Source of the DNA: Rhodocyclus tenuis
GTDB lineage: Bacteria > Pseudomonadota > Gammaproteobacteria > Burkholderiales > Rhodocyclaceae
Reading direction: 5' to 3'
Length of the DNA stretch: 64,000 bases
NCBI RefSeq assembly: GCF_014197755.1
Contig: NZ_JACIGE010000011.1
Location: 109,614-173,613 of the forward strand
Positions 46,494 to 55,729 of this stretch are shown piece by piece. Position 1 is the stretch's first letter. Each line of letters starts with the position of its first letter. A model generated the notes under the pieces. It worked only from the letters and a program-made list of their open reading frames with translations, was not told where the DNA came from and did not search any database. A program made the position numbers and the translations under genes.

Positions 46494-46808
46494 ATGTGCA
46501 TTGGCATTCCCATGCGCGTCGTTGCTGAAAGCGGCCAGTGGGCGTGGTGCGAAGGCCGCGGCGAACGGCAGCGGCTGGACATGCGCCTGATCGGCATGCA
46601 GCCGCCGGGCACCTGGGTACTTGCTTTTCTCGGCACGGCGCGCGAAGTGCTCGATGCAACGCAGGCCATGCACATCGGTGCCGCCCTCGATGCGCTTGAT
46701 GCCAGCCTGCGCGGTGAAGTCCCCGATATCGATCTGCTTTTCGCCGATCTGGTCGGGCGCGAGCCGCAGTTGCCGGCGCATCTGCGTCCCGCCAGCCGCA
46801 GCGAGTAA
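46494..46808 (+). CDS. hupF: HypC-family chaperone HupF
   Basis: 104 residues. Starts MCIGIPMRVV like HypC, with the nucleophilic Cys2, and is the second HypC paralogue of the locus (the other is at 54316). In related systems HupF/HoxL works only with the oxygen-tolerant enzyme, protecting HupL's cofactor in the presence of air. Its ATG lies two bases after the hupD stop. Confidence 0.93.
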   Translation: MCIGIPMRVVAESGQWAWCEGRGERQRLDMRLIGMQPPGTWVLAFLGTAREVLDATQAMHIGAALDALDASLRGEVPDIDLLFADLVGREPQLPAHLRPASRSE

Positions 46809-46883
46809 GCTGCCCGCGACGAGAGACTGCCGAGCCCGAACGAATCACGAAAAATTCACGAAAAATTCAGCGACGACCGACGA

Positions 46884-47354
46884 ATGAGCTCCCTCCTGCA
46901 CTCGCCCGCGCGGCGTCCCGAAGAGCATCCCCTATTGCAGGCACTGCTCGTTCGCCACGGCTATCCGTCGCTGACGCCGGAAAGCCTGCCTGATTTCCTC
47001 GCGCTGCCCGGCGAGTCGGCTCTTTTCTTCGTCGAAGATCCGCAACGCTTTGGTGAAACCCTCGATCTGGCGGTGATCCTGCCCGAACTCGTCGCGGCCA
47101 GTCCGCGCCCCTTGCGCGCCGGCGTGCTCATGCCGGCAGCGGCGCGGGCGCTGGCGCCGCGCTATGGCATCCAGCGCTGGCCGGCACTGGTATTCGTGCG
47201 CGGCAACGACTATCTCGGCGCGCTCGAAGGGACCCACGACTGGTCCGAGTACCTGCGGCTCATGCCGCAACTGCTCGCCGCTGCCGGCACGCCAGCACCC
47301 GTCGTCGGTGTGCCGCTGACACGGCTGACGTCCGCCGCCGGAGCGGCATCGTGA
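46884..47354 (+). CDS. hupG: Hydrogenase accessory protein HupG (HyaE/HoxO family)
   Basis: 156 residues with a thioredoxin-like fold lacking the CxxC pair, as in HyaE/HoxO: LPGESALFFVEDPQRFGETL, VAAASP-like turn and IQRWPALVFVRGNDYLGALEG in pieces. The family holds the small subunit until its clusters are built. A 75-base gap with repeated ATTCACGAAAA sequence separates it from hupF; it overlaps hupH by 4 bases (GTGA). Confidence 0.9.
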   Translation: MSSLLHSPARRPEEHPLLQALLVRHGYPSLTPESLPDFLALPGESALFFVEDPQRFGETLDLAVILPELVAASPRPLRAGVLMPAAARALAPRYGIQRWPALVFVRGNDYLGALEGTHDWSEYLRLMPQLLAAAGTPAPVVGVPLTRLTSAAGAAS

Positions 47355-48232
47355 GCGCATTTCCAGGTAAGCCCCAGCCCATGAAACCCTTTGCCATTCC
47401 TGTTGTTGCCGCGCCGGATTTTCCCGCTGCCGATACCGATCTGCAGTACGCGCCGCTGCCGCCGCTCGAAACCTTCGCCATGCCGATTCCGCAGCCGACC
47501 AGTGCCGAGGCAGGGGCGGCGGCGGCCGATCTGGTTGGCCAGTTGCTCGAACCGATGCGCCGCCACGCCGCTGCCGACGACAGCTGGCGCCTCGATCTGT
47601 CGGGCGTCGATGCGGAAGTGCTTACCCTCGTCAATCAGGCGCTCGGTGAGGGCGACGTCAGCATCCTGGTCGCCGCCAGCGGCGGCGAGCCGGGCCTGCG
47701 CATCCAGGAGACGGCTTTTACCGGCCTGTGGCGGGTTCGCAGCTTCTCTGCCGACGAGGCGCTGGTACATGACGAGCTCGAGATTGCCGGCATTCCGGCC
47801 GCCGTGCGCGCGCGTGCTGCGCGCGATAGCACTGATGATTTCGCCATCGGCGAGCTGCCGCCGGGACTGATGAACGCGCCGGCGCTGCTCTTCGAGCTGG
47901 CCAGCCAGCTTGCGCAGCGCAGCGACGACGCGCCGCCGCACATCATCAACCTGACGCTTTTGCCGATGCAGCCCGCGGACCTGCAAGTGATCGATGCCTG
48001 GCTCGGCGAGGGGCCGGTGCGCATGCTTTCGCGCGGTTTCGGCAATTGCCGCATCACCGCTTCCCGCCTGCGCAATCTGTGGCGCGTGCAGTACTTCAAT
48101 TCGATGGAGACGCGCATCCTCGACACCATCGAGGTGACCGACATGCCGTCGGTGGCGCTGGCGACGCCCGAAGACATCGCCGACAGCGCCGAACGCCTCG
48201 TCGAACTGATCGACTGGCTGCACGATGAGTGA
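47351..48232 (+). CDS. hupH: Hydrogenase accessory protein HupH (HyaF/HoxQ family)
   Basis: 293 residues from a GTG overlapping hupG. A two-half protein: NQALGEGDVSILVAASGG in the first half and IDAWLGEGPVRMLSRGFGNCRI in the second resemble each other, as in HyaF. Ends with VQYFNSMETRILDTIEV and SAERLVELIDWL. Works with HupG on maturation of the small subunit's clusters. Confidence 0.93.
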   Translation: MSAFPGKPQPMKPFAIPVVAAPDFPAADTDLQYAPLPPLETFAMPIPQPTSAEAGAAAADLVGQLLEPMRRHAAADDSWRLDLSGVDAEVLTLVNQALGEGDVSILVAASGGEPGLRIQETAFTGLWRVRSFSADEALVHDELEIAGIPAAVRARAARDSTDDFAIGELPPGLMNAPALLFELASQLAQRSDDAPPHIINLTLLPMQPADLQVIDAWLGEGPVRMLSRGFGNCRITASRLRNLWRVQYFNSMETRILDTIEVTDMPSVALATPEDIADSAERLVELIDWLHDE

Positions 48233-48494
48233 TCCCGGCAAGAAAACCCTCGGTGCCGCGGGCAGCGAAACCCGCAGCGAGGGCGGCGGAATCGGCAGCG
48301 GCACCGATCATGGCATTCTTGGCGGCGCCGGCCCGAAAATGGAATGCGGCGTCTGCTGGCAGGTGTACGACCCGGAGCTGGGCGACGAGGTCTGGCAGAT
48401 TCCGCCGGGAACGCCGTTTGCGGCGCTGCCGCCGCACTGGAGTTGTCCGCACTGCAGCGCGCAGCAGGAGCGCTTTCTGGTGCTGACGGAGTAA
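48225..48494 (+). CDS. hupI: Rubredoxin-like protein HupI
   Basis: 89 residues. One-iron rubredoxin with MECGVCWQVYDPELGD and WSCPHCSAQQERF giving the two CxxC loops. A Gly/Ser-rich extension of about 37 residues precedes the fold. Rubredoxins of this type (HoxR) are needed for oxygen tolerance in Ralstonia. It overlaps hupH by 8 bases. Confidence 0.95.
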   Translation: MSDPGKKTLGAAGSETRSEGGGIGSGTDHGILGGAGPKMECGVCWQVYDPELGDEVWQIPPGTPFAALPPHWSCPHCSAQQERFLVLTE

Positions 48495-48499
48495 GGCGC

Positions 48500-49060
48500 G
48501 TGCCGGCCATCGGGAACTCGCCATCCGCATCACCGGCAATTGCGCCCGCTGCGCCGGCGGTGTCCGGCGCACTGCACCTTCATCGCGACAATCCTTCCAC
48601 ATTGCTCGAAGCCGTCTTTGGCGATGTCGGACGGCAGCGCATGGCCGGTCTGCCCTTCCTCAATCCGCGCCTGCGCGTCGAGGCCGTCGATTTTGCCGAC
48701 TGGCAGGGCCACTGGCTGGGCGTACTGATCACGCCCTGGGCGATGAATCTGCTGCTGTTGCCGGCCAGCGAGCAGGGCTGGCCGCGGCTGACACAGGGCG
48801 CCATCCGCCGCGTCGCTTTTGCCGCCGGCAACTATGATTTCGTCGCCAGCGTCGATGCGCGCCTCGGCGAACTGCACACCTGCTCGCTGTTCTCGCCGGT
48901 GCTCGAGTTCGCCGATCAGGATAGCGCGCGGCAGACGGCACGTGCGGCGCGCATCGCGCTGACCACGCTCGACGATCTGGCGGCCGTCGACACCCACGCT
49001 GCCGGCGAGATTTCCGCACCACTTTCCCGGCGCGACTTCCTGCGCCGTGCCTGGCGCTGA
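48500..49060 (+). CDS. hupJ: Hydrogenase assembly chaperone HupJ (HybE/HoxT family)
   Basis: 186 residues from a GTG 6 bases after hupI. The HybE-type fold is shown by AGLPFLNPRLRVEAVDF, LLITPWAMNLLLLP-like sequence (GVLITPWAMNLLLLP) and CSLFSPVLEFAD. It ends in SAPLSRRDFLRRAWR, a basic RR tail that is common in this family. Helps the assembly of small and large subunits before export. Confidence 0.92.
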   Translation: MPAIGNSPSASPAIAPAAPAVSGALHLHRDNPSTLLEAVFGDVGRQRMAGLPFLNPRLRVEAVDFADWQGHWLGVLITPWAMNLLLLPASEQGWPRLTQGAIRRVAFAAGNYDFVASVDARLGELHTCSLFSPVLEFADQDSARQTARAARIALTTLDDLAAVDTHAAGEISAPLSRRDFLRRAWR

Positions 49061-49065
49061 CGGCC

Positions 49066-50235
49066 ATGAGTGTCGCCGGCAGCATCGAGCTGACGCTGCA
49101 ATGGGACGGCCATGCCGTGCGCCGTGCCGGTGTTGCGTCGAGCCGTCCCTTGCCGTCACGCTTGCTGCCTGGTCGCTCGCCATCCGAGGCCGAGGCGATG
49201 ATCGCCTTGCTCTTCGGCGTCTGTGGTCGCGCGCAGACGGTTGCGGCGGCACAGGCGATCGAGGCAGCACGCGGGGTCGAGGTGCCTCGCGAAATACAGT
49301 TGCAGCGCGAGGCGGCGCTGCTTGCCGAAGCGCTCTACGAACTGTCCTGGCGCATTCTGCTTGATCTGCCGGCATTGGCCGGCGAGGCACCGCAGCCGGA
49401 ACGGCTAGCGGCCCTGCGTGCGGAGTTGCAGCACCTGCCGGGGCAGGGCAGGCAGGCACCGGGCTGGTGGCATGTAGCCGCCGACGAGTCCGCCCGTCGT
49501 GCCTGGGGCGAAGCCGCCGGGCGCATCGAGCGCCTGCTGGCGCGCCACATCTTCGCCGCGGCACCGTCGGACTGGCTGGAAATGGCGTCGATGGCGTCGG
49601 TGGCGGCGTGGGTCGGCATCGCGCCGACGCCGGCGGCGCGCCATTTCGGCAAAGTCTGGGGCGACCCGCTCGGCCGCTGTTCGACGCCATTGCTGCCGCG
49701 CCTGAGCGCGGCGCAGGCCGCCGCGGCGCTGCCCGCCGGTACACTGCTTGAGGAGCACTTCGCCAGCGCGCCGACCTGGCAGGGCGCGCCGGCAGAAACC
49801 GGGGCACTTGCGCGCACCGCCACGCATCCGCTCATCGCCGAGGCGCTGGCCGGGCAGGGCAACACCGTTGCCACGCGCCTGCTGGCGCGCTTTGTGGAAC
49901 TCGCGCTGCTCCCCGCGCGGCTGGCGCGGCTGGCTGCCGGGCAGATCGGCACGCCCTGGGCCGCCAGGTATTCGCCGGCGCCGGCGAGCGGCATCAGCAG
50001 TACCGAAACGGCGCGCGGCGTGCTGCTGCATCAGGTGGAACTCGACGGCGAGCGCGTCGGCCGTTACGGCATCGTCGCGCCGACCGAGTGGAATTTCCAT
50101 CCCGACGGTGCTTTCGCGCAGGGGCTGGCCGGGCTGACGGCGGCGAGCAGCGGCGCGGCGGCGCGCGCTGCCGAGTGGCTGGCGCATTCGCTCGACCCTT
50201 GCGTGGCCTGTCGCATCGAGGTGATCCATGCATGA
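49066..50235 (+). CDS. hupK: HupK/HoxV, large-subunit-like scaffold
   Basis: 389 residues, 6 bases after hupJ. It resembles a cut-down HupL: it ends in HSLDPCVACRIEVIHA, repeating the DPCxxC of the active site, and has FGVCGRAQTVAAAQAIE at the place of the first CxxC, reduced to one Cys. HoxV is thought to carry the Fe(CN)2CO unit before it passes to the large subunit. It overlaps hypA by 8 bases. Confidence 0.93.
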   Translation: MSVAGSIELTLQWDGHAVRRAGVASSRPLPSRLLPGRSPSEAEAMIALLFGVCGRAQTVAAAQAIEAARGVEVPREIQLQREAALLAEALYELSWRILLDLPALAGEAPQPERLAALRAELQHLPGQGRQAPGWWHVAADESARRAWGEAAGRIERLLARHIFAAAPSDWLEMASMASVAAWVGIAPTPAARHFGKVWGDPLGRCSTPLLPRLSAAQAAAALPAGTLLEEHFASAPTWQGAPAETGALARTATHPLIAEALAGQGNTVATRLLARFVELALLPARLARLAAGQIGTPWAARYSPAPASGISSTETARGVLLHQVELDGERVGRYGIVAPTEWNFHPDGAFAQGLAGLTAASSGAAARAAEWLAHSLDPCVACRIEVIHA

Positions 50236-50569
50236 AATGTCGCTGGCCGAAGGCGTGTTGCAGATCGTCGAGGAGCACGCCGTCGCCCAGGGAATCGGTC
50301 GCGTTGGCAGCGTCGTTCTCGAGATCGGCGAACTGGCTGGCGTTGAAGTCGAGGCGCTGCGCTTCTGTTTCGACGCGGTGACGCGCGCCACGCGGCTCGA
50401 AGGCGCGGCGCTGCGCATCGACGCACTGCCCGGCCGCGGCTGGTGCATGGCCTGCGCCGAGTCGGTGGCGATCGCGCAACTATACGATGCTTGCCCGCGC
50501 TGCGGCTCGCATCAGGTGCAGGCGACCGGCGGTACCGAAATGCGGGTGAAGGAATTCTTTGGCGTGTAG
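50228..50569 (+). CDS. hypA: Hydrogenase nickel incorporation protein HypA
   Basis: 113 residues. Nickel-binding His2 in MHEMSLAEGVLQIV and a zinc site formed by CMAC and CPRC (residues about 76-95). Loads nickel into HupL with HypB. Overlaps hupK. Confidence 0.97.
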   Translation: MHEMSLAEGVLQIVEEHAVAQGIGRVGSVVLEIGELAGVEVEALRFCFDAVTRATRLEGAALRIDALPGRGWCMACAESVAIAQLYDACPRCGSHQVQATGGTEMRVKEFFGV

Positions 50570-50621
50570 GCTGTGCCGCTGATGACTGCAGTGGCTGGCG
50601 CGGATGATCGGGAGAGAGAAG

Positions 50622-51758
50622 ATGTGTACGGTTTGCGGTTGTGCGGCGGGTGAAACGAAGATCGAAGGGGCTGTTGCAGGGAGTACGGCGGCCCATGAGC
50701 ACGCGCATCGACATGCCGACGGCAGCTGGCATACCCACGCCCATACGCACACAGATGCGCACACAGATGCGCACACAGATGCGCACACAGATGCGCATAC
50801 GCACGCCGACGGCGATGAGGCTGCGGGCCATGAACACGCGCATGCGCACGATGACGAAGCCGCGCATGCGGCGGCGCACGCTGCCGGGATTGCCCACCCG
50901 CACGAACATTCTCACGGCGCTCGGGACGAGAATGCGCACGACCACGCACACGAGCATGGTCACGAAAGCCACTCCTCACTCGATTTCGGCAGCGGTCCGG
51001 CCGGCGCGCACGCACCGGGTCTGACGCAGGCGAAGATGGTGCAGGTCGAGCAGGACATCCTCGCCAAGAACAACGCCTTTGCCGATACCAACCGGCGTCG
51101 TTTCGCCGCGCAAGGCGTCTTTGCCATCAACCTCGTTTCCAGCCCCGGCTCGGGCAAGACGACGCTGCTGGTGCGCACCATCGAAACGCTGAAGACGCGT
51201 CTGGCGCTGGCCGTCGTCGAAGGCGACCAGCAGACCAGCCTCGACGCGCAGCGCATCCGCGCCACCGGCGTTGCCGCCATCCAGATCAACACCGGCAAGG
51301 GCTGTCACCTCGACGCGCAGATGGTCGGCCGCGCCTGCGACCGCCTGCCGCTCGCCGACGACAGCCTGCTGCTGATCGAAAACGTCGGCAATCTCGTCTG
51401 CCCGGCCGATTTCGATCTCGGCGAGGCGCACAAGGTGGTCGTCCTCTCGGTCACCGAGGGCGAGGACAAACCGCTCAAATACCCGGCGATGTTCCGCGCC
51501 GCGCGCTTGATGCTGGTGAACAAGATCGATCTGTTGCCGTATCTGAACTTCGACTTCGAGGCCTGTCTCGCCAACGCCCGCCGCGTCAATCCGCATATCG
51601 AGGTACTGCCCGTTTCGGCGGTCTCGGGTGAAGGCCTCGAGGCCTGGTTCAGCTGGCTCGAGCGTGGCGTCGGCGCCGCGCAGGCGGCGCGCGGCGGCCT
51701 CGTGCAACGGCTGCAGCAGCGCATCGCCGAGCTTGAGGCGCAGTTGGCTGCCCGATAA
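50622..51758 (+). CDS. hypB: Hydrogenase nickel incorporation GTPase HypB
   Basis: 378 residues. Starts with the nickel motif CTVCGC, then a His/Asp/Glu-rich stretch of about 100 residues with some 30 His, then the GTPase domain: P-loop [18 protein letters not shown], the metal-binding [22 protein letters not shown] and NKIDLLPY. Such a long His stretch stores nickel in other bacteria. It contains four exact HTDA repeats. The start is the ATG at 50622, since the CxxCxC must be at the N-terminus. Confidence 0.97.
   Translation: MCTVCGCAAGETKIEGAVAGSTAAHEHAHRHADGSWHTHAHTHTDAHTDAHTDAHTDAHTHADGDEAAGHEHAHAHDDEAAHAAAHAAGIAHPHEHSHGARDENAHDHAHEHGHESHSSLDFGSGPAGAHAPGLTQAKMVQVEQDILAKNNAFADTNRRRFAAQGVFAINLVSSPGSGKTTLLVRTIETLKTRLALAVVEGDQQTSLDAQRIRATGVAAIQINTGKGCHLDAQMVGRACDRLPLADDSLLLIENVGNLVCPADFDLGEAHKVVVLSVTEGEDKPLKYPAMFRAARLMLVNKIDLLPYLNFDFEACLANARRVNPHIEVLPVSAVSGEGLEAWFSWLERGVGAAQAARGGLVQRLQQRIAELEAQLAAR
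50748..50795 (+). repeat. Four tandem 12-bp repeats within hypB
   Basis: CACACAGATGCG four times without mismatch, coding for His-Thr-Asp-Ala each time. Being a multiple of three, copy-number changes would keep the frame and alter the number of metal-binding His. Confidence 0.92.
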
Positions 51759-51829
51759 GCCGCGTACCAAGCGCATGTCGAAAAGTCATCGGCGACCGGG
51801 CGAGTGCCGTCGCGCTCAAGCTTCCTGCC

Positions 51830-54313
51830 GTGTCTGAGCGGGCTGTCGGCAAGGCCAGTGCGCTCCGGCTGCGTGTGCGCGGTCAGGTGCAGGGCGTCGG
51901 TTTCCGTCCCTACGTTTTCCGGCTGGCCGGCGAACTCGGTCTGGCCGGCTGGGTGCGCAACGACGGCGAAGGCGTCGACATCGCGATCGACGGCGCCGGC
52001 CCGGCGATCGCCCGCTTCATCGAGCGTCTGCCGGCGGAAGCGCCGCCGCTGGCGCGTATCGCCGCCGTCGAGGTGCTGGCGCAGGCGGATGAGGGCGGCT
52101 ACCGCGATTTCCGCATCGTCGCCAGCGGCGGTGGCGCCCTGCGCACCGAAGTGGCGCCCGACGCCGGCATCTGCGCCGACTGTCTGGAAGAACTCTTCGC
52201 GTCCGGCAACCGTCGCTACCGCTACGCTTTCATCAACTGCACGCAGTGCGGCCCGCGCTACAGCATCCTCAGGGGCCTGCCCTACGACCGGCCGCAGACG
52301 AGCATGGCGGCTTTTGCGCAATGCCCGGAATGCCTCGGCGAATACACGGCGCCGGCGAACCGACGCTTCCACGCCGAGCCGAATGCCTGCGCGCACTGTG
52401 GTCCGCAGCTGGCCCTGCATGACAGTGACGGTCGCCTGCTGGCGGGTGTCGACGTCGTCGCCGACGCTCTGGCGCGTTTGCTGCGCGGCGAGATTGTCGC
52501 CATCAAGGGTGCCGGCGGCTTCCATCTGGCTTGCGACGCGCGCAACGCCGCCGCCGTGGCGCGCCTGCGCCTGCGCAAGCAGCGCGAGGAAAAACCGTTC
52601 GCGGTGATGTTTGCCGGCACGGCCTCGCTTGCCGGATTCGCTGCCGCCGACGCGGCGGCACATCGCCTGCTCGAATCACCCGAGCGCCCGGTGGTCCTGC
52701 TGCGCAAGAGCGCCGACTGCGATGCCGCGCTGCCCGGCGTGGCGCCCGGACTCGCCTGGCTCGGCGCCATGCTGCCGTCGACGCCGTTGCACTACCTGCT
52801 CTTTCACGAGGCTGCCGGGCGACCTGCCGGCAGCGATTGGCTGGCGACCGCGCAGCCGCTGGTGCTGCTGATGACCAGCGCCAACCCCGGCGGCGAGCCG
52901 CTGGTGACCGGCAACGACGAGGCGCTGACGCGCCTGCGCGGCATCGCCGACGTCTTCGTACTGCACGACCGCGACATCGTCGCGCGCTGCGATGATTCGG
53001 TGTTGCGCCTGATCGCGGAATCGCCATCGCCCGTGCCGTCTGCCATTCCGCTGCCTGCTCCTGTGCCAACTCCGGTGCCCGCTGAGATGTCCGTTCTGGC
53101 GTCTGCTCAGGTGCCTTCCCCGGCGCCCGGCGCAGCACCGTCCTCAGCGACTGCCGGCGACCCGCCGTTCCAGTTCATCCGCCGCGCACGCGGCTACACG
53201 CCGCAGGCTATCGCGCTCGCCGGCGGCGGCACGGCGGTGCTCGCCTGCGGCGCCTATCTGAAGAACAGCCTGTGTCTGCTGCGCGGCGAACAGGCCTTCA
53301 TGTCGCCGCACATCGGCGACCTCGACAACGCTGCCAGCTGCGTCGCGCTCGACGCTGCCGCGATGCATCTGCTCGACCTGCTGCGCATCGAGCCAGCCGT
53401 CGTCGCGCACGACCTGCACCCGGACTTTTACAGCTCGCGCTTCGCCGCCGGCTTTGCTGCGCAGCGCGGTCTGCCTTGCTGCGCCGTGCAGCACCATCAC
53501 GCGCACATCGCCGCGGTGATGGCGGAACACCGGCTGTCAGGCGAAGTGCTGGGGCTGGCGCTCGACGGCGTCGGCCTGGGCAGCGAGGGGGACGAAGCGG
53601 GCGGCCAGTGGGGCGGCGAACTGCTGCGCGTTTCGGCGCGCAATTTTGCGCGTCTCGGCCATTTGCGCCCCTTGCCCTTGCCCGGCGGCGACCGCGCGGC
53701 GCGCGAACCTTGGCGCATGGCGGCTGCGGCGCTGCACGCGCTCGGCCGCGGCGACGAGATCGCCGGCCGCTTCGACCGGCCGGCCGCAGCCTTGCTCGGC
53801 CAGTTGCTTGACGATGGCCGGCACGCGCCGCTGAGCAGCAGTTGCGGCCGCCTCTTCGACGCCGCCGCCGGTCTCGCTGGCGTCAGCAGCGTCGCCTCGT
53901 TCGAGGGACAGGCGGCGATGCTCTACGAAGGACTCGCCGAGGCGCACGGTGCGGTGCCGGTGTTGGCCGACGGCTACCGCATCGGCAGCGACGGCGTGCT
54001 CGACCTGCTGCCGCTGCTGGCGCAGCTGGCGGACGAGCCGCGCCCCGGCTTTGCCGCGGCGCTCTTTCATGTCACGCTGGCGGCTGCGCTGGCCGACTGG
54101 ATCGAGTTCGCTGCTGCGCAGAGCGGCCTGCGCCGCGTCGCGCTCGGCGGCGGCTGCTGCCTCAACCGTTTTCTGTTGTCGCGCCTGCGCGCGCAGCTTG
54201 AACAGCGCGGCTTTGCCGTCTTCGAGGCGCAACAGGTGCCGCCGAACGACGGTGGCCTCAGCCTCGGTCAGGCGTGGGTCGCGCGCCATCGTTTGCTTGC
54301 CGGAGAAATCTGA
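51830..54313 (+). CDS. hypF: Carbamoyltransferase HypF
   Basis: 827 residues from a GTG. Produces the carbamoyl group that becomes CN on the iron. Domains: acylphosphatase (RGQVQGVGFRPYVFRLAGEL, about 12-95), zinc fingers (CADCLEEL, CTQCGPRYS, CPECLGEY, CAHCGP), YrdC-like (IVAIKGAGGFHLACDA, KPFAVMF), and a Kae1-like C-terminal domain (VQHHHAHIAAVMAEH, GLALDGVGLG, ALGGGCCLNRFL). A Pro/Ala/Ser-rich insertion of about 40 residues (LPAPVPTPVPAE) sits before the FIRRARGYTP block. Confidence 0.96.
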   Translation: MSERAVGKASALRLRVRGQVQGVGFRPYVFRLAGELGLAGWVRNDGEGVDIAIDGAGPAIARFIERLPAEAPPLARIAAVEVLAQADEGGYRDFRIVASGGGALRTEVAPDAGICADCLEELFASGNRRYRYAFINCTQCGPRYSILRGLPYDRPQTSMAAFAQCPECLGEYTAPANRRFHAEPNACAHCGPQLALHDSDGRLLAGVDVVADALARLLRGEIVAIKGAGGFHLACDARNAAAVARLRLRKQREEKPFAVMFAGTASLAGFAAADAAAHRLLESPERPVVLLRKSADCDAALPGVAPGLAWLGAMLPSTPLHYLLFHEAAGRPAGSDWLATAQPLVLLMTSANPGGEPLVTGNDEALTRLRGIADVFVLHDRDIVARCDDSVLRLIAESPSPVPSAIPLPAPVPTPVPAEMSVLASAQVPSPAPGAAPSSATAGDPPFQFIRRARGYTPQAIALAGGGTAVLACGAYLKNSLCLLRGEQAFMSPHIGDLDNAASCVALDAAAMHLLDLLRIEPAVVAHDLHPDFYSSRFAAGFAAQRGLPCCAVQHHHAHIAAVMAEHRLSGEVLGLALDGVGLGSEGDEAGGQWGGELLRVSARNFARLGHLRPLPLPGGDRAAREPWRMAAAALHALGRGDEIAGRFDRPAAALLGQLLDDGRHAPLSSSCGRLFDAAAGLAGVSSVASFEGQAAMLYEGLAEAHGAVPVLADGYRIGSDGVLDLLPLLAQLADEPRPGFAAALFHVTLAAALADWIEFAAAQSGLRRVALGGGCCLNRFLLSRLRAQLEQRGFAVFEAQQVPPNDGGLSLGQAWVARHRLLAGEI

Positions 54314-54315
54314 TC

Positions 54316-54555
54316 ATGTGTCTGGCCATTCCCGTGCGCATCGTCGAGCTGCTCGGCGACGATCTCGCGCTGTTCGACGTCGGCGGCATCCGCAAGGAGA
54401 TTTCGCTGGCGCTGGTCGACGACGTCAAGGTCGGCGATTACGTCGTCGCGCACACCGGCTACGCGATCGGCAAGCTCGACCGCGACGAGGCGGAAAAGAC
54501 GCTGCAGCTGCTCGCCAGCATGGCCGCCGGCGAGCCGGCAGCGCTTGCCGGCTGA
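54316..54555 (+). CDS. hypC: Hydrogenase assembly chaperone HypC
   Basis: 79 residues, two bases after hypF. MCLAIPVRIVEL with the essential Cys2, and VGDYVVAHTGYAIGKLD typical of the family. Forms a complex with HypD where the iron gains its CN and CO ligands. Paralogue of HupF. Confidence 0.97.
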   Translation: MCLAIPVRIVELLGDDLALFDVGGIRKEISLALVDDVKVGDYVVAHTGYAIGKLDRDEAEKTLQLLASMAAGEPAALAG

Positions 54556-54583
54556 TGCGTGGCCGTTCCAATACCCGGCAGCC

Positions 54584-55729
54584 ATGAAATACATCGATGA
54601 GTTTCGCGACGGCCCGACCGCGCGCGCGCTCGGCGCGGCGATCGCACGTGCCGCGCAGTCCGAACGCAGCTACCGCATCATGGAGTTCTGCGGCGGCCAT
54701 ACGCACGCCATCTCGCGCTACGGCATCGCCGACCTGTTACCGGCGAATCTGCGCCTGATCCATGGCCCCGGCTGTCCAGTCTGCGTGCTGCCGATCGGCC
54801 GCGTCGACAGCGCCATCGAACTGGCCTTGCAGCATGGGGTGATCCTGTGCGCCTACGGCGACTGCCTGCGCGTGCCGGCGTCGGCGCAGATGTCGCTGCA
54901 GAAGGCGAAGGCGCGCGGCGCCGACGTGCGCATGGTGCATTCGGCCGCCGACGCGCTGAAGACCGCGCTGGATAACCCGCAGCGGCAGGTGGTGTTCTTT
55001 GCCATCGGCTTCGAGACGACGACGCCGCCGACGGCGGTGGTCATCGAGCAGGCGAGCCGGCTGGCGCTGCAAAACTTCACGGTCTTCTGCAACCACGTGC
55101 TGACGCCGCCGGCGATTGCCCATCTGCTCGCCGCCAGCGCGCCCGGCGCGGCCTTGCCCGCAGTCGAACTCGATGCCTTCATCGGCCCGGCGCACGTCAG
55201 CACGGTGATCGGCAGCCAGGCTTACGAGCCGTTCGTCGCGCGCTACCGCAAGCCGGTGGTGATTGCCGGCTTCGAACCGCTCGACGTGATGCAAGCGATC
55301 CTGATGCTGGTGCAGCAGCTCAACGCGGGCCGCGCCGAGGTCGAGAACCAGTACACGCGCGCCGTCACGCGCAGCGGCAACCTCAAGGCGCAGCGCATCG
55401 TCGCCGAAGTGTTCGAGTTGCGTTCGCGCTTCGAATGGCGCGGTCTTGGCGAACTGCCCGCTTCGGCGCTGCGCATCCGCGAGCGCTACGCCGCCTTCGA
55501 CGCCGAGCAGCGCTTTGGTCTGCTCTATCGCCCGGTCGCCGATAACCGCGCCTGCGAATGCGGGGCGATCCTGCGCGGCCTGAAGCAACCGCGCGACTGC
55601 AAGGTCTTCGGCACCGCCTGCACGCCGGAGAATCCGCTCGGCTCGTGCATGGTCTCGTCGGAAGGCGCCTGCGCCGCGCACTACAGCTATGGCCGTTACC
55701 GCGATTTCGCTGCGCAGGAGAGCGCATGA
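54584..55729 (+). CDS. hypD: Hydrogenase expression/formation protein HypD
   Basis: 381 residues from the ATG at 54584. The iron site is in MEFCGGHTHAISRYG and GPGCPVCVLP, the GFETTTPPTA block is conserved, and the C-terminal Cys set (ACECGAILRG, CKVFGTACTPENPLGSCMVSSEG in part) binds the 4Fe-4S cluster. Overlaps hypE by 4 bases. Confidence 0.97.
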   Translation: MKYIDEFRDGPTARALGAAIARAAQSERSYRIMEFCGGHTHAISRYGIADLLPANLRLIHGPGCPVCVLPIGRVDSAIELALQHGVILCAYGDCLRVPASAQMSLQKAKARGADVRMVHSAADALKTALDNPQRQVVFFAIGFETTTPPTAVVIEQASRLALQNFTVFCNHVLTPPAIAHLLAASAPGAALPAVELDAFIGPAHVSTVIGSQAYEPFVARYRKPVVIAGFEPLDVMQAILMLVQQLNAGRAEVENQYTRAVTRSGNLKAQRIVAEVFELRSRFEWRGLGELPASALRIRERYAAFDAEQRFGLLYRPVADNRACECGAILRGLKQPRDCKVFGTACTPENPLGSCMVSSEGACAAHYSYGRYRDFAAQESA

